Below, piece by piece: positions 25,835-36,220 of a stretch of DNA of 64,000 bases. Below the pieces are notes generated by a model, which made no database searches, was not told where the DNA came from, and saw only the letters and a program-made list of their open reading frames with translations. Position 1 is the stretch's first letter. The number at the start of each line of letters is the position of its first letter. The translations under genes and the position numbers were made by a program. The stretch is from Volvox africanus (Eukaryota > Chlorophyta > Chlorophyceae > Chlamydomonadales > Volvocaceae), in assembly GCA_030268105.1 (NCBI GenBank), contig BSDZ01000008.1, positions 4,092,001 to 4,156,000 of the forward strand, written 5' to 3'.

Positions 25835-28800
25835 ATGGCAGAGTTAGGATCTGAAGCCGTTTTGTCTAGATCGGACTACGCCGCTCAACAATGCGCTGAC
25901 GTGGGTGCCTACACCGGCAGCAGTCCGCGGCATGAGGGTGATGTCCACAGCAGTAACGAAGAGTCATCAGTCCACCCATGGGTGCCGCCGCCAACTCCCT
26001 GGAGCACGGATCCATCGCCGCTACTTCAGCAGCGGCATGGGGCAGAGCCACTTCCGTATCGACCTTTTCTCCTTTTGTCTACGGAGTGGTATGAGGTAAG
26101 CGCACAAGACATGGCCACTTGAACAATTTCTCTTGCTTAAAGGAAAGTTTTGTTGATGAGGAAAAGCGTGCGTGGTGCACGTTGAAGTTTGCCGTGTATA
26201 TGTACCAAATGCATGCTTTCTCCAGCTGTGCTTGCGGTTGCTGCTGATCCTGGTGGGTTGATGCTGATGCTGGCGATGATGCGGATTGTGGCGCTGCTGG
26301 TACTGATGCTGATTATTCAGGCTTTGCCAGCTCGTAAGGTCATGCGCAGGGATGGTTGCAATATCCCTTAAAGCTATCGGGGTCGCGTGGCATGAAACCT
26401 ACCCCCCTTTCGGCGTGCTGTGATGTTCCCATGTTCTTTGTTTCCTCTGTTTGCCGCTCATTGAGTAAATCCACTCTTGACTTGACGTCCGTGGGACAAC
26501 AATCTGTGCACACAGCTTAGGGGTTTGGAACGCACTGACATCGGTCAAGGTTGCCATGAGCGGCTGAGGAGAATGGTTTGGAGCTGTGCAGATCGGCATC
26601 TGGTGGGTCCGATGCTTTGCCTGGGCTGGGCCCAACGTGTTGGGCTCATTTGACGTCCCTAGAGAGCGCCAAGGCTGAGTATCGTATCGCAGCGCACTTG
26701 GAACCTAGGAAAGCGTGCAATTCGGGTTTGACGCATAGAGATGCTGGTGATAGTTAAACGTTACTGGGAATTGCAGCGTTTAAGGAGGGGACAACGTGCT
26801 TCCAGTTTGCCGACCTGTGCATCTCATTTGCTCGTTGCAATGCCATTCCATTGTTACAAAATGCGCGATTTATTTCCTACCTCGTTGAAACATGCCGTAT
26901 CAACATAAGATATTTGTGTCCGTGCCATCTTTATCAGGTCGGTGCATCCGTCGGAATTAAGCAGGAGTCCAGTTGCCAAGTTGTCCTGGACATGGTGGAA
27001 GTCCTGACGGACGTAGCACAAGAGCGTCGGAAAATACCCGTAGGTGGCAGTGCGGCACCAACTGACTGGGGCAGTTGGATGCTGCAGCAGCTGGACGATG
27101 CACCCGTGAAATCCAGGTCGCAGCTGGATGTCACGAATGTGCGGGCTGCAATCATACTCCGACCCTGGTGGGCACCTCGAAATCTAGCATGGTGGGGATG
27201 GAGTGCGATTACAAGAGCGGGCGCAATGATGGTGCATCTCCAGGAGAGCCTGCGGATGCTATCCACTGGCATCCGCTCCACCCGTAGCGTCAACAGGCGC
27301 AGTTGTAGTGGCAGGGTCAATATTGGTAGCAGCATCAAGAACCGCCAACACGCAGACAGGCGGAGAGCAGCATCCGCAGCTGGGACGGCTTATGAAGCGA
27401 AAATGGACGAAGTAAAATCTGGTGCGCTTTGCAGACCGGTTATTGCCAGCCGCATTATGTCCGTGACCCCAAGGGTGGTACTGCTCCAGAAGCCGGAAGC
27501 TGGCACTCAGGCCCAGCCACCTGTAAGCACCGGCACTGGCCCTTGCGAGCAACACCTGCCCATTTATGTCGCATCATTTGCGCATCTCCAAGTTGCGGCC
27601 ACGGTGTGCTGCGGCGTGCCCATCCCTATGAACGCCGTTGTCGGCAGCAAAATGTGTCACTGGGCTTGCCGCGCTGGCCGGAGGCTACCTGATGCCATCG
27701 GCGAGTTTGACAGAGTGAACGTAATGTCATGTACGGAACGTGGGCCTTTAGCAGAGGTCATGCTGCGCCATGGCAGCCGCTTTGCACGTACCTGCACGTT
27801 AACAGAGATTTGGGACCCACAGGGTGCAGGGCCCGGCCCCTTGGGGCCACCAAAAGCCTGCCGCCGTGCTCAGTGCTGCCTGCACTTGACACTGCATCAG
27901 GAGATACGACTGTTGGACCTTATCAATAAGGATTCAGCAGCAGTGGATGCGCCGGATGTGGAAATTGATCCTGAAGCTTATTACCTGGGCCCAGGGCTTT
28001 TGCTGGTAGGCCCGAGGACGAGGGCAAACCCTTGTTTTTCAGGGCAGCGGTCGATTCCAGTGGTGTTGGTGGATGATCCCTTGGTTGCTGCTGAGCTGCA
28101 GGCGGCTCTCGCTGATAAGCAGGGTGCGACATGCAGCCCAGCCAACTGGGATGACTTCCTTATCGACCTGGGCGTCTTCTTGATGCGTACGGCCGAACTT
28201 CACCGGGCGGCGGATCCAGTGCTCCAACACGTTTATGCAGGGAGGCTCAGACGTGGTCCGGCGCCACCGTGTCGCTGTGGTCGCCGTACCCAGGACATCT
28301 CGGCGATGCATGTTTCCAGCGGAGGTCCTGGTGTGACCACCACATCCTCGACTCAGCCCTGTGTAGCCTGCACACTCTTGCAATTACGGGAAGCTCTAAA
28401 CCAGTACCTCTCTGCGTCCAGGAGTCTATCTTTAGGAGAGCGTCTTCTTCGCCATGCAACCGCATCTGGTTGGAATCACACCGCTTCCTGCATCTGGTCA
28501 CGCTTGGGGGACCTGCAGCGGATAGACGCCCTCCTCGGCACAGGTTCGCGGGTGGACAGTCAATGCTGCGATCACTCCAATACCACTCGCACTTCACGCA
28601 ACTCGCAGTATCGACATGTTCAGCAATTGCTCAGGGCCTGCCCGCGGGTGTTGGCAGGGATGCTCGACAGGCAGGGTGCTGATGCCGTATCGCCCCGTTT
28701 CTTCCTTCCATATATCCTCTTGATCCTGATCCTGGCTCTTGCTGTGGCTTGGATACTCGGTGGGTGGAGGAAAAGTTCGTTCCCTTCGTTCGGTTCTGGT

Positions 28801-28989
28801 GGGAGCTGGGGTAGGATCTGGTTGGGTGGGCCTACTGTGGTATCATTTTTCGTGCACGTGCTGATATGGGGCTTTTCCATGTTTGTAATCAAAAGCCCTA
28901 CATGTCAGCAAGCCATTGCATGCTTTTTGAGAGCGATGCAGAGCAGGTGTATCACGTTGACTAGGCGCGAAACAACTCTTCTAAGATGA
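25835..28989 (+). CDS. Unknown protein with two C-terminal membrane segments
   Basis: My model joins 25835-26095 (first ATG, donor GAG|GTAAGC) to 26938-28989 (acceptor after CTTTATCAG), both in phase 0, giving 770 aa. I do not recognise the family. The second exon is open for more than 2 kb in a region of mixed composition, which is unlikely by chance. Near the C-terminus are two hydrophobic stretches (FFLPYILLILILALAVAWIL and VVSFFVHVLIWGFSMFVI) separated by a Gly/Ser/Trp-rich loop. Cys pairs occur before them (PPCRCGRR, CVACTLL). The rest is acidic to neutral with no obvious domain. A poly(A) signal follows at 29131. A tail-anchored or two-pass membrane protein is the most that can be said. 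Further introns inside the long exon cannot be excluded. Confidence 0.5.
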
Positions 28990-30758
28990 AGTTTGTGAGG
29001 GATGAGAGAAATGGGTTCAAATAGCTTTAAAATGGGTCAGCTTGCAGCTTGCTTCTGACTTCCGAACACATACACGCAGTCAGAGCGACAACCAGAGCGA
29101 CGGCCCAGACCGACAGTCAGGACGCAGGCGTGTAAATATCGGATGGAGGTTGTGATTTCGTTCCATCCTTAAGCAGGGCGGAGGATCTGCAGGGGGGGCC
29201 CTGTACTGAACTCTTGCTCATTAGGCATCGTTTTTAAGGCATACTTGCTGATTCCGGTGGGAAAAGCTTAGTCGGTGCATACATGTATTTGCATAATCAC
29301 ACATTGATAAATCCGTGAAATTGATGTTATACGCGTGGTGTTGCCAGCATAACCAATATTGTGACAATTGATGGATGTGCGGATTGAGCCAGCATACGTA
29401 GTTGATTAGCAATAATTGGCATAATTCAATAATATTTTATTATTATTACGTCAATGCTTGCATGATCGGTGCATAAGTGTGAGAAGTGCAACTTCAGGTG
29501 TGGTTATCGTGATAAAGCAAGTTCGTGTAGCATCACGGGATAATAATTATATATGAGCGCGCTTAGACTCACAATAATTAATATTGATATTTACAGCATG
29601 GTTATCAAGGTATAAGCGTGATGGTGTGAGATGTTATTGTTGTGGAGACCGTGGCGGTTAAGCTATGGAACCAAATATTGATATTTGGCCAATTGGATTG
29701 TGTTTGGCTTGTTGTGTGAGCGCATCGGCACTTGGCACTTAACGTTGAGGTGTCTAAATATGTGCATGAACAAAGAAGAGGGTACAACAGTTGGCCCTTA
29801 CCTTAAGTGCGTGAAGCGTGTACAGATGCCCCAAACACCAAATGTCACACCAAATTACCGTCCACCAAACACACTATATGCGGAATATTCACGATGGAGT
29901 CGGTCTTGGCCTGCGGCTGTGACCTTGAACGGGACTCAACTGCACTCTATGAAGCATTAATCCTGCTGATAGCTCGTCCATGGGTCGCAGGAGCGGGTCC
30001 TACAACCTGAAGGCTTGATGTCCCGATCTAAGCTCTCGACACAGTCTGGAAAAATGCTAGGTATAATTCTACCTTTACAGGTCGGTCAGGAAAATAATAA
30101 GGGCAACAGATATAAGTGGTCGTCTACTCCCAAGAGTACAAACACTTCTGGTCATACTTCTGGATACTGCGATCCTTCCTCCTACGACATCCTGCGGTAC
30201 AATCCCAGCGGTACAACCCATGTGATGTAAATAACCTGGCTTGACCCGGCCACAACACAAATATCTTCTGGTTCACCATTCAAAGTACGCCTGACTACTT
30301 GGCTCCACAAATAACACTCAATGTCTGCCCATATAGCTGGTTGATGCTGGAGGCCGCGATGCTTATCATGCGCGTTAACCTCATTGGTCGCGACAACACT
30401 TTTCCCAGTCCACGGGATGTACGGCATACAAAAGGTGCAAGGTGTATATAACCAACACACCTCACACGGAATGGGTCAGGGTCAAAATTGATTCTGAATT
30501 TTGGGTCGTGCGTGTCAGCTCATTTCTTGAGGGCCAGAGCTCCCAAACCCTGCGCCCCGTAGGTGAAGCGGTTGACATCTAGTACTTGCAGGACGGCTAA
30601 CATTTTATAAAACTGTAATATGACATTGTAAGGTACAGTATGATGTCATCCCGAGCTTGGGCACCACAGACGCATAGAAATACGACCAAATTTGGCCTTC
30701 CCATTCCCTGGGCACAGACAATAAGTCTCTAGCTGCCTTGGAGTTCCTGACAGGGAGG
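28990..30758. other. AT-rich intergenic region
   Basis: It begins with the 3' UTR of the preceding gene. From about 29220 to 29700 it becomes strongly AT-rich, with short palindromes such as CCAAATATTGATATTTGG near 29672. No coding chain or RNA gene was recognised. It ends at the palindrome that precedes the copia element. Confidence 0.5.
29131..29135 (+). promoter_or_regulatory. TGTAA poly(A) signal
   Basis: TGTAA, the usual polyadenylation signal of volvocine algae, lies about 140 nt past the stop codon of the unknown membrane protein gene. The spacing is plausible, but there is no transcript evidence. Confidence 0.45.
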
Positions 30759-30842
30759 TATTGAGACGTAGACTATCAGACATAAGGAAGCCTGACGTAA
30801 TTACGTCAGGCTTCCTTATGTCTGATAGTCTACGTCTCAATA
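30759..30842. repeat. 84-bp perfect palindrome at the copia 5' end
   Basis: The 42-nt arms 30759-30800 and 30801-30842 are exact reverse complements with no spacer. The centre is TGACGTAATTACGTCA and the ends are TATTGAGACG and CGTCTCAATA. Identity stops at 30758/30843. The primer-binding site of the copia element starts at the very next base, so the palindrome occupies the place of the 5' LTR. Confidence 0.95.
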
Positions 30843-30855
30843 GGTTATGAGCCCC
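30843..30855 (+). other. Retroelement primer-binding site (anticodon-type tRNA-Met)
   Basis: GGTTATGAGCCCC is the complement of GGGGCTCATAACC, which resembles the anticodon stem-loop of eukaryotic initiator tRNA-Met (anticodon CAT in the middle). Drosophila copia is primed from an internal, cleaved region of initiator tRNA-Met. The same 13 nt follow both LTRs of the miniature element at 35060-35373. Confidence 0.65.
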
Positions 30856-30929
30856 GGTCATCGTTGACCGCGGAGCCTGACATCTTTTGCCCATTCTAGT
30901 GTTGATCTTCGCGTTTATAGGTCTTCACA

Positions 30930-33900
30930 ATGGGAAAGGATAGGCTGGACGAGCCGCTGGACCTACACAACTACTCAACTTGGAAACTACGATTCCAATT
31001 GTTGTGCGCGGAGCTTGGATACAGTCGCGCCCTGCTACAAGCACCAATTGCAGAGGCGGATGTCATCATCTCCGACAAGGTCAAGAGTGTGATGGCCAAG
31101 AACGTAAAGAACCATCACCTCCAAACAATTGTTCGGGCGGCAAATGCGAAGGCCGCCTGGGACGCTTTGGCGGCTACGTTCGCATCAACCTGCAACACGA
31201 GAAAGGTAGCACTACGACAGGAGCTAAGTGATTTTAAAATGGCTAATGGAGAGGAGCTGCCAATCTATATCAGCCGCGCGCGACAGCTACAGTCGGACTT
31301 GCTGGATGTGGGACACGCAGTCGCAGACACGGAGCTCTCTACAATTGTCATCAAAGGACTTCCGAGCAAGTATCATGTGGTAACAACAGCCCTGACAATG
31401 CGTGAAGGAGAGCTGGACTTCTCGCAAGTGGTCGCGCGACTAATGGCGTATGTGATACCGGACGAGGACAACAACGAGTCTTCATCAGCATTCATCACGC
31501 ATCGAAGTGGTGGCAAATTCAACCCTACAAGCCGTCATCAGACAAGTAAGCAGAGGAGTAAATCAAACGCCATCTGCCACTACTGCGGTAAGCCAGGACA
31601 CTTCATCGGAGTGTGCAAGAAGCGTCTGGCGGATCAACAGCAACAAAACAATGGTCGCGGCGGGGGCAACCTTCAGCGCAGGGAGCCCACCAAAATGGCG
31701 TATGCTGTTGGAAGCGAGTCACGGTCGGACGCATGGCACCTGGACTCAGCGTCAGAATGGCACATTACCTACGACGCGTCAGAGCTGAAGGATCTGCGAG
31801 CTGTACGGCCTGAAGAAAAATTCACGTTGGTTGGCTACGATGGCTCTAGGCATCAGCCGACGCACGTGGGGCAGTATACCATGTGGAGTAACACCGTTAA
31901 AGGGCTACAAATTGAGCTCAAGAACGTCTATGTGGTGCCCAAGGCGACAGTAAAGCTGATCTCAGCAGGCATCTTCGATGAGCGTGGCGCTACAATTCTG
32001 CTGGGTAACGACAAAGCCCTCGTTCAGGCAAAGGGGAGGACGATCCTACGTGCAGACAAGGTGGGACGCCTCTATGCCATTCGACACCACGCAGCAGGGC
32101 GATCAGTTGGCAAAGGCCGCTCATGTGCGGCGGTCGGGTCAGAAGGCTCGAAGGCAGCGCTGTGGCATCGGCGCTTGGGACATCTGGGCTACAAGAGCCT
32201 GGAACGTATGTGCCGGGAACACATGGTAACCGGCATGGATTTGGATCGCGCGAGTCTGGAGGCAGCCAGGTCGCGGATCTGCGAGCCCTGCATTTATGCA
32301 AAGCAGACACGTGGACCATTCCCGTCCACTGGGCACAAGGCGGCGAAACCTCTGGGCCTGATACACCTGGACGTCTGTGGACCTATGCCTGAGACTTCGA
32401 TAGGTGGATCCCGGTACGTTACTACACTGCTGGACGACTGCACGGGATTTTCTACTGTTGCATTCACTGACACCAAGGACGCAGTTCGCAAGAAGGTAAA
32501 GATAATGATTGAGGCGCTGGAGAACATGACTGGCCGTCGTGTGAAGGAGGCACGCACGGATCGTGGGACTGAGTTCCTCAATACAGTCTTGGGCGCCTAC
32601 TTCGGCGAAAAAGGGATTATCCACGGGACGACCGTTGGGTATTCGCCGGAGCAGAATGGGGCGGCGGAGCGCCTCAACAGGACGCTTTTGGAGAAGACCC
32701 GGGCAATGCTGGCGGAGTCAGGACTACCGCAGAAGCTCTGGGCAGAAGCCATGGCTACGGCGAATCTTTTGCGCAACGTTTCACCGGTCGTGGGGGCATC
32801 AGTAACGCCCCATGAGGCGTTCATGGGGGTGAAGCCGGACATAAGCCATCTGAGAGTTTTCGGCAGTACCGCATATGCACACGTGCCGAAGGAGAAGCGG
32901 AACAAACTGCAACCCGTGAGTAAAAAAGGAGTGCTGGTTGGATACGAGCAAGGGAGGCAGTACCGCATCTTGATCAACAATCTCATCAGCACCCACTCGA
33001 CAGTCAAGTTCGACGAGTCAACAGTTGGAGATCGCTATGAGGATTCCGACGAGGAGGATGTCGAGGAGTCTGGCGGCGTTCCGTCGCCAGGGGGCGGCGG
33101 AGATACGCCGGTCAACACCGACATGGACCAGGGAGCTGCTGAAGTGAACCATGGTGCATCCACCAGCAGCGGCCAGACAGCGGCGCCACAGAGGCACGCA
33201 GGCATACCAGCAGCACAATTTCCCAGGACGCAAAATACAGCGCAGTCCCGCGGAGGCAATGGTGGAGACGCTATGACAGGCGAAGGGCCAGTGCAGCAGC
33301 AAAACCACAACAACGACGGTGCAGACGTTAATATGCAGGAACGTCGCTATCCACTACGTGAGCGAAAGCGACTGATTGAATGGAGGCATGAGCCCAACGG
33401 AAGGGTTACGTTCGGGCGGATCAATGCTGCAATCGAGGAAGAAGTACCAGAGCCAGCTTCATACCAGGAGGCCACTGACGGCCCATATGCTGAGGAATGG
33501 AGAAGTGCCATGGATGAGGAAATCTCAGCACAGCTCACAAATGGGACCTGGGAGCTAGCAAAACCACCGCCAGGTGCGCGGATTCTGCCTTGTCGGTGGG
33601 TGTATAAGGTCAAACGTGCAGAGGATGGCGAGATCGAGCGCTACAAGGCACGTTTGGTGGCGAAGGGCTACGAGCAGCGGGCGGGGATTGATTATGGGGA
33701 GCTCTTTGCTCCAACCTCGCGTTTTGCTTCGCTTCGTATGCTCCTGGCGGTGGCTGCGGCTAAAGCAATGCCGATCCATCAGCTAGACGTTTCAACAGCT
33801 TTCCTGAACGGGGAGCTAGAGGAGGAGCTCTGGATGCAGCAGCCGCCTGGTTACGAGTCAGCAGATCCAGAGCAGGCATGCAGGCTCCTACGCTCAATCT

Positions 33901-34988
33901 ACGGGCTGAAACAGGCCCCACGCTGCTGGTATATGAAGCTAGCGGCGGAGCTGGACAAGCTGGGGTTCGAACCGTCAGTAGCAGACCCAGCACTGTTCAT
34001 CAAAAAGGACGAGAAGGAGATCGTCTACCTGCTGGTGCACGTGGACGACATCATCATCACCTCAGAAGACGAGGCAATGATCAGGAGAGTAAAAACAGAA
34101 ATCGGACAAGCCTTCAAGATTCGAGATCTTGGAGAGGCAAAAGTTTTCCTGGGCATGGAGATCAGCCGGGGAGCGCACGGGGAGGTAAAACTATCGCAGC
34201 GACGCTACATTGAGGAGCTGCTGCAGCGACATCAACTCGTCAATGCAAAGCCTCGAAAGACCCCACTACCTCCTGGTACTAGAGCCCTGCCTGCAGAAGA
34301 CAACAACAAGGAGCTCGTAGACAACACCAAGTACAGGGCGCTTGTCGGCGAATTGAACTACCTGGCGACGAGCACAAGACCGGATATCTCGCAGGCAATG
34401 AGCGTTCTGGCGCGCTTCATGGGCAACCCATCTAAGGTTCACATGGGCTTGGCTTTGGGGGTGCTGCGATACCTGGCGGGTACCAAGGAGCTCGGATTAT
34501 GCTATGACGGAGATGGCGATCTCACCATGGTGGGCTACAGTGATTCCGACTGGGCTGGAGATCCAGCCACTCGGAGGTCCACAACTGGCTACGTATTCTT
34601 GCTAAACAGCGCAGCTATCAGCTGGAACAGCCAATTGCAGCGCACGGCGGCAGCTTCAACAGTGGAGGCAGAGTACCAGGCCACGGCAGCTGCAGTGCGG
34701 GAGGCACTTTGGCTTCGCAAGCTGACCAGAGACTTGGGTCTGAGGACACAGGCTATTCAGATTCGAACGGATTCTGAGGGATCGATGAGCCTTGGGAATA
34801 ACCCGATAATGTCGGTTCGTTCTAAGCACATCGACGTGCAACATCATCTAGTGCGAGAACGAGTCCTGCGGAAGGAAGTTGCCTTAACGCACTGTTCGAC
34901 GGAGGATATGGTAGCAGATGTGTTAACCAAGGCACTTGGAGAGATAAAGTTTAAGAAGTGCATTACGGCGATGGGGTTGGCCGAGTAA
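30930..34988 (+). CDS. Ty1/copia gag-pol polyprotein, intact (1352 aa)
   Basis: The single frame starts at ATG 30930, 75 nt after the primer-binding site. In order it holds: a UBN2-type gag region (about 1-200); a CCHC knuckle CHYCGKPGHFIGVC (about 215); a protease block WHLDSASEWH (about 270), where the usual Asp-Ser/Thr-Gly reads Asp-Ser-Ala; the integrase HHCC zinc site (WHRRLGHLG to CEPC, about 410-455); the DDE core (HLDVCGP, TDRGTEF, SPEQNGAAERLN; about 480-580); reverse transcriptase (HQLDVSTAFLNGELEEELW and LLVHVDDIII, about 960-1040); and RNase H (SDSDWAGD, VEAEYQA, ADVLTKAL). The order protease-integrase-RT-RNase H is diagnostic of Ty1/copia. No stop or frameshift breaks it, so the copy is young or still under selection. 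It is comparable to known algal copia elements such as Osser of Volvox. Confidence 0.96.
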   Translation: MGKDRLDEPLDLHNYSTWKLRFQLLCAELGYSRALLQAPIAEADVIISDKVKSVMAKNVKNHHLQTIVRAANAKAAWDALAATFASTCNTRKVALRQELSDFKMANGEELPIYISRARQLQSDLLDVGHAVADTELSTIVIKGLPSKYHVVTTALTMREGELDFSQVVARLMAYVIPDEDNNESSSAFITHRSGGKFNPTSRHQTSKQRSKSNAICHYCGKPGHFIGVCKKRLADQQQQNNGRGGGNLQRREPTKMAYAVGSESRSDAWHLDSASEWHITYDASELKDLRAVRPEEKFTLVGYDGSRHQPTHVGQYTMWSNTVKGLQIELKNVYVVPKATVKLISAGIFDERGATILLGNDKALVQAKGRTILRADKVGRLYAIRHHAAGRSVGKGRSCAAVGSEGSKAALWHRRLGHLGYKSLERMCREHMVTGMDLDRASLEAARSRICEPCIYAKQTRGPFPSTGHKAAKPLGLIHLDVCGPMPETSIGGSRYVTTLLDDCTGFSTVAFTDTKDAVRKKVKIMIEALENMTGRRVKEARTDRGTEFLNTVLGAYFGEKGIIHGTTVGYSPEQNGAAERLNRTLLEKTRAMLAESGLPQKLWAEAMATANLLRNVSPVVGASVTPHEAFMGVKPDISHLRVFGSTAYAHVPKEKRNKLQPVSKKGVLVGYEQGRQYRILINNLISTHSTVKFDESTVGDRYEDSDEEDVEESGGVPSPGGGGDTPVNTDMDQGAAEVNHGASTSSGQTAAPQRHAGIPAAQFPRTQNTAQSRGGNGGDAMTGEGPVQQQNHNNDGADVNMQERRYPLRERKRLIEWRHEPNGRVTFGRINAAIEEEVPEPASYQEATDGPYAEEWRSAMDEEISAQLTNGTWELAKPPPGARILPCRWVYKVKRAEDGEIERYKARLVAKGYEQRAGIDYGELFAPTSRFASLRMLLAVAAAKAMPIHQLDVSTAFLNGELEEELWMQQPPGYESADPEQACRLLRSIYGLKQAPRCWYMKLAAELDKLGFEPSVADPALFIKKDEKEIVYLLVHVDDIIITSEDEAMIRRVKTEIGQAFKIRDLGEAKVFLGMEISRGAHGEVKLSQRRYIEELLQRHQLVNAKPRKTPLPPGTRALPAEDNNKELVDNTKYRALVGELNYLATSTRPDISQAMSVLARFMGNPSKVHMGLALGVLRYLAGTKELGLCYDGDGDLTMVGYSDSDWAGDPATRRSTTGYVFLLNSAAISWNSQLQRTAAASTVEAEYQATAAAVREALWLRKLTRDLGLRTQAIQIRTDSEGSMSLGNNPIMSVRSKHIDVQHHLVRERVLRKEVALTHCSTEDMVADVLTKALGEIKFKKCITAMGLAE

Positions 34989-35059
34989 GCTTTCTAAGTT
35001 TGTTTGGGGCGAACTCGTTTGGCTTTAGCTTTTCGGTTTCAAGAACGGGGCTCATAACC

Positions 35060-35373
35060 TGTTGGACTTAGCAAAGCGCCCGGCCCCTCGTGGGCCGCAT
35101 TACTTGCTCTGACATTCTTTCGTATATGAGTGTTGCTCACATTCCAACACCCCCCCGTGAGCGACACTCCGTCGAGCTTCACGGTATCCCGATAGCTGCC
35201 GCGTCCCGGCCTCCCTGCCCTGGTCAACAGCCAGTGGGATTCGAACCGGCGACCTCTCGGTCAGCTGCGCATGAGCGCTCGGGGCTCATAACCTGTTGGA
35301 CTTAGCAAAGCGCCCGGCCCCTCGTGGCCCCTCTGACATTCTTTCGTATATGAGTGTTGCTCACATTCCAACA
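35060..35373 (-). mobile_element. TRIM-like miniature LTR retrotransposon
   Basis: Two direct copies of a short LTR, 35060-35149 (90 bp) and 35294-35373 (80 bp, with an internal deletion), both begin TGTTGGA and end TCCAACA, the classic copia LTR termini. Read on the minus strand, the LTR at 35294-35373 is followed directly by the 13-nt primer-binding site (35281-35293). About 130 bp of non-coding sequence follows, then a purine run GGGGGGG (35150-35156) just before the other LTR. This is the layout of a terminal-repeat retrotransposon in miniature. A primer-binding site also follows the second LTR (35047-35059), suggesting a former tandem or nested array. The internal part contains a Pol III B-box-like GGTTCGAATCC (minus). 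No target duplication was found. Confidence 0.75.
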
Positions 35374-36220
35374 GGAGGTCCTGCCCATGACCGAATGCGG
35401 GGACGCTTAGTTGTACACCTCGATGTGCATGTACAGCATGTCCCTCAGCTTCAGATAATAAAGATGTCTTGATGACACGACGTAACTTGCATTGACAACT
35501 ACTGCATATGCGGCCATGGGGACCCCGAGCACACACCCGTTCCGAATTTGCAGGACAAGTTCTTGGGCCGCATCGAGTGCCGGGTCCGCCTTGAGCCCTT
35601 GATGTTGGATGTGCACATGTTTGGATGAATAGCGAGGTAAAACGTGACGGTACCTCTGTGGGTGGCAACTGACAAGGTGCATGCGCTTTGCAACTGTAAT
35701 TAAAGTCAACAATTCAATCCAATGGAACCCTTTGATAAGTTTCTACAGCATTGAAATCGGCCGTTGAAAGGCGCATTCGCAACCCTAAATGTCCGATGTA
35801 TATGGAGCATTCCGCCTTGCAAGGCTGTCGGTTCGGCGGGAAGATCCGTAGACATTCGCCCGGTGTATCGGCTAAATAATCTTACGCCCCTGATGGTTTT
35901 TTTATGCTTAAATGGAGAGACAATATCTTAGTAAGGCTGCATCTTATTGTTACGATGTAGGGAAACAACAGGTATATGCAATGAAATATGCTTGTGAATA
36001 TATTAGTAGCATGATATCCATCTCCACAAGGCACTCGCCCGTTTCCATAACCGTCGCTCCGAAAATTTCCGGTACGGGCTGGACGGGACACTGTGTCTCT
36101 CCCACAGGGTTGCCTCACGTCAGGAAAGGTCAATTGCAGCTAATTCCTTAAAACTTATCCTGAACTATCAATGAATAAATGACGCCCAAGTGCAAGTGAA
36201 GGTTGTGAACATTTGATAAA
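35374..36220. other. Intergenic region upstream of the PP2C-kinase gene
   Basis: This presumably holds the promoter and 5' UTR of the PP2C-kinase gene. Open frames here overlap the retroelement remnant or show no motif. Nothing else was recognised. Confidence 0.5.

Larger units (their letters stand above)
30843..35059 (+). mobile_element. Ty1/copia retrotransposon internal region
   Basis: The region runs from the primer-binding site to the junction with the neighbouring miniature LTR element. It contains one intact gag-pol frame and about 70 nt of 3' UTR. No flanking LTR pair matching each other could be found: the 5' side is the palindrome 30759-30842, and the 3' side abuts an LTR of the oppositely oriented element. 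The reverse complement of the primer-binding site occurs at 35047-35059, giving 13-bp inverted termini. Confidence 0.75.

Noticed and set aside
35060..35149. 3' LTR of the large copia on the plus strand
   Set aside because: TGTTGGA...TCCAACA reads the same way on both strands, but the primer-binding site follows the LTR only on the minus strand, twice. The LTR therefore belongs to the minus-strand element.
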